A stretch of DNA of 5,895 bases. Source: Balneolales bacterium. Lineage in GTDB: Bacteria; Bacteroidota; Rhodothermia; Balneolales; Natronogracilivirgulaceae. The stretch lies in the NCBI GenBank assembly GCA_007133995.1, contig SLLP01000197.1, positions 1 to 5,895 on the forward strand, in the 5' to 3' direction. This document shows, in pieces, positions 5,302 through 5,895 of this stretch (within the stretch, counting starts at the first letter, position 1; every line of letters begins with the position of its first letter). The notes beneath the pieces were generated by a model, which was not told the origin of the DNA, made no database searches, and worked only from the letters and a program-made list of their open reading frames with translations. Position numbers and translations under genes: made by a program.

Positions 5302-5895
5302 CAATAATTCTTGCTGAAAAAGGCTTCATGGACACACTCAGGATCGCATCCGCAGCGGAATCAGGCAGCGCATTCTTGTTTTCATCCGATGAGAGATTGA
5401 CCGCATTTTCTACATTTTCCGGTGTTGCGCCAACCGGGGTTATGAGATCATTGAATTTTTTTCGGGATAGTGGCTGTACCTGAACATCCGCATCCGCACT
5501 GCCATTGTTAATAACCACAAGGATCTCATCATCAACGAAGGCGTTTTCCTTTTCTTTAATACTACGTCTGAAAACCACAACACCTTCCCTGTCGTTTGCG
5601 TACAGCATGCTGAAATCACCGTATCGCAGAGCAGGACGTTTATTACGCAAATGAATCAGTGAGCGGTAAAAGTGATGGAAGTCCGCGTCAAAGGCCACGG
5701 AGTCTAGCCTCTTGCGCGGGGTGCCATCCGGTAAAATGGCTTCGTCTTCATGCTCAATATCCGGCCAGATCATGGGCTTTCGGCAGCAAGGATCGTTTGC
5801 ACCCCACATGCCGGTTTCATCACCATAATAGATCATGGGTGCTCCGGGAAAGGTAAACTGCATCAGTACCAGGAGCCTCTGGATGCGGCGCTCCC
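5297..5895 (-). CDS. Glycoside hydrolase family 13 (alpha-amylase/neopullulanase-type), C-terminal part
   Basis: The last 198 complete codons of an alpha-glucan-acting GH13 enzyme; the frame is open to the right edge through residues ERRIQRLLVLMQFTFPGAP, so the ATG at 5863 is internal and not the start. The end of the catalytic barrel is visible: GAPMIYYGDETGMWGANDP followed by CCRKPMIWPD is the segment after the last catalytic aspartate, in the form common in neopullulanase, cyclomaltodextrinase and related maltogenic amylases (YYGDEIGMxGxxDPxCRxPMxW). Then come the final barrel helix (FYRSLIHLRNKRPALRYGDF) and a C-terminal beta-sandwich domain ending LSVSMKPFSARIIG. The catalytic Asp/Glu residues and any signal peptide are outside the window, so location and exact specificity are open. 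Between the last beta strands lies a polar Asn/Glu/Ser-rich stretch (about 35 residues after DLITP) longer than usual. It converges on the antiporter gene with 46 bases between stops. Confidence 0.9.
   Translation of the reverse strand, partial: ERRIQRLLVLMQFTFPGAPMIYYGDETGMWGANDPCCRKPMIWPDIEHEDEAILPDGTPRKRLDSVAFDADFHHFYRSLIHLRNKRPALRYGDFSMLYANDREGVVVFRRSIKEKENAFVDDEILVVINNGSADADVQVQPLSRKKFNDLITPVGATPENVENAVNLSSDENKNALPDSAADAILSVSMKPFSARIIG

Noticed and set aside
5297..5863. The GH13 frame as a complete 188-residue gene starting at the ATG at 5863.
   Set aside because: The frame is open to the window edge and the ATG falls inside the conserved barrel segment, so this is the 3' part of a larger gene.
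1..5895. A defence system, biosynthetic cluster, mobile element, CRISPR array or RNA gene.
   Set aside because: All clear frames belong to common enzyme, transporter or replication families; I saw no transposase, integrase, long terminal repeats, regularly spaced repeats or tRNA-like structure.

Overview
This 5.9 kb window carries seven full or partial genes on the minus strand and one on the plus strand, and it reads as ordinary bacterial chromosome. I see no mobile element, CRISPR array, rRNA or tRNA. Six of the seven starts visible in the window have no Shine-Dalgarno-like sequence; thpR is the exception, and the GH13 start lies outside. One candidate -7 box fits the Bacteroidota pattern TAnnTTTG. 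With DnaE beginning HLHCHSQFSLLDG, this suggests a member of the Bacteroidota/Rhodothermota/Balneolota group. That placement is an inference from sequence style, not a measured phylogeny.

Left part (1-3081, minus strand): a 74-residue two-helix membrane protein, a membrane-anchored alpha/beta hydrolase, an SPR-like short-chain dehydrogenase, and the N-terminal 344 residues of the replicative polymerase DnaE, read in that order. The first three are 28 and 54 bases apart and probably form one transcription unit. dnaE follows after 132 bases and may or may not be co-transcribed. A 155-base AT-rich spacer upstream of this unit holds two near-identical 12-bp boxes spaced 19 bp apart, the best candidate operator in the window.

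Middle (3237-4093, minus strand): acylphosphatase followed 8 bases later by ThpR (RNA 2',3'-cyclic phosphodiesterase), a compact two-gene unit of small phosphate-hydrolysing enzymes.

Right part: a YrbG-type calcium/sodium antiporter (4321-5250, plus strand) is divergent from the acylphosphatase gene and convergent with the 3' end of a GH13 alpha-glucanase gene (5297 to beyond 5895, minus strand). Two perfect 10-bp palindromes lie at that convergent junction.

The genes do not form one obvious pathway. I found no convincing new biological system. The items most worth a second look are the paired boxes at 3135-3165, the acyP-thpR pairing, the unidentified small membrane protein, and a DnaE PHP domain that keeps the metal-site residues E. 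coli has lost.
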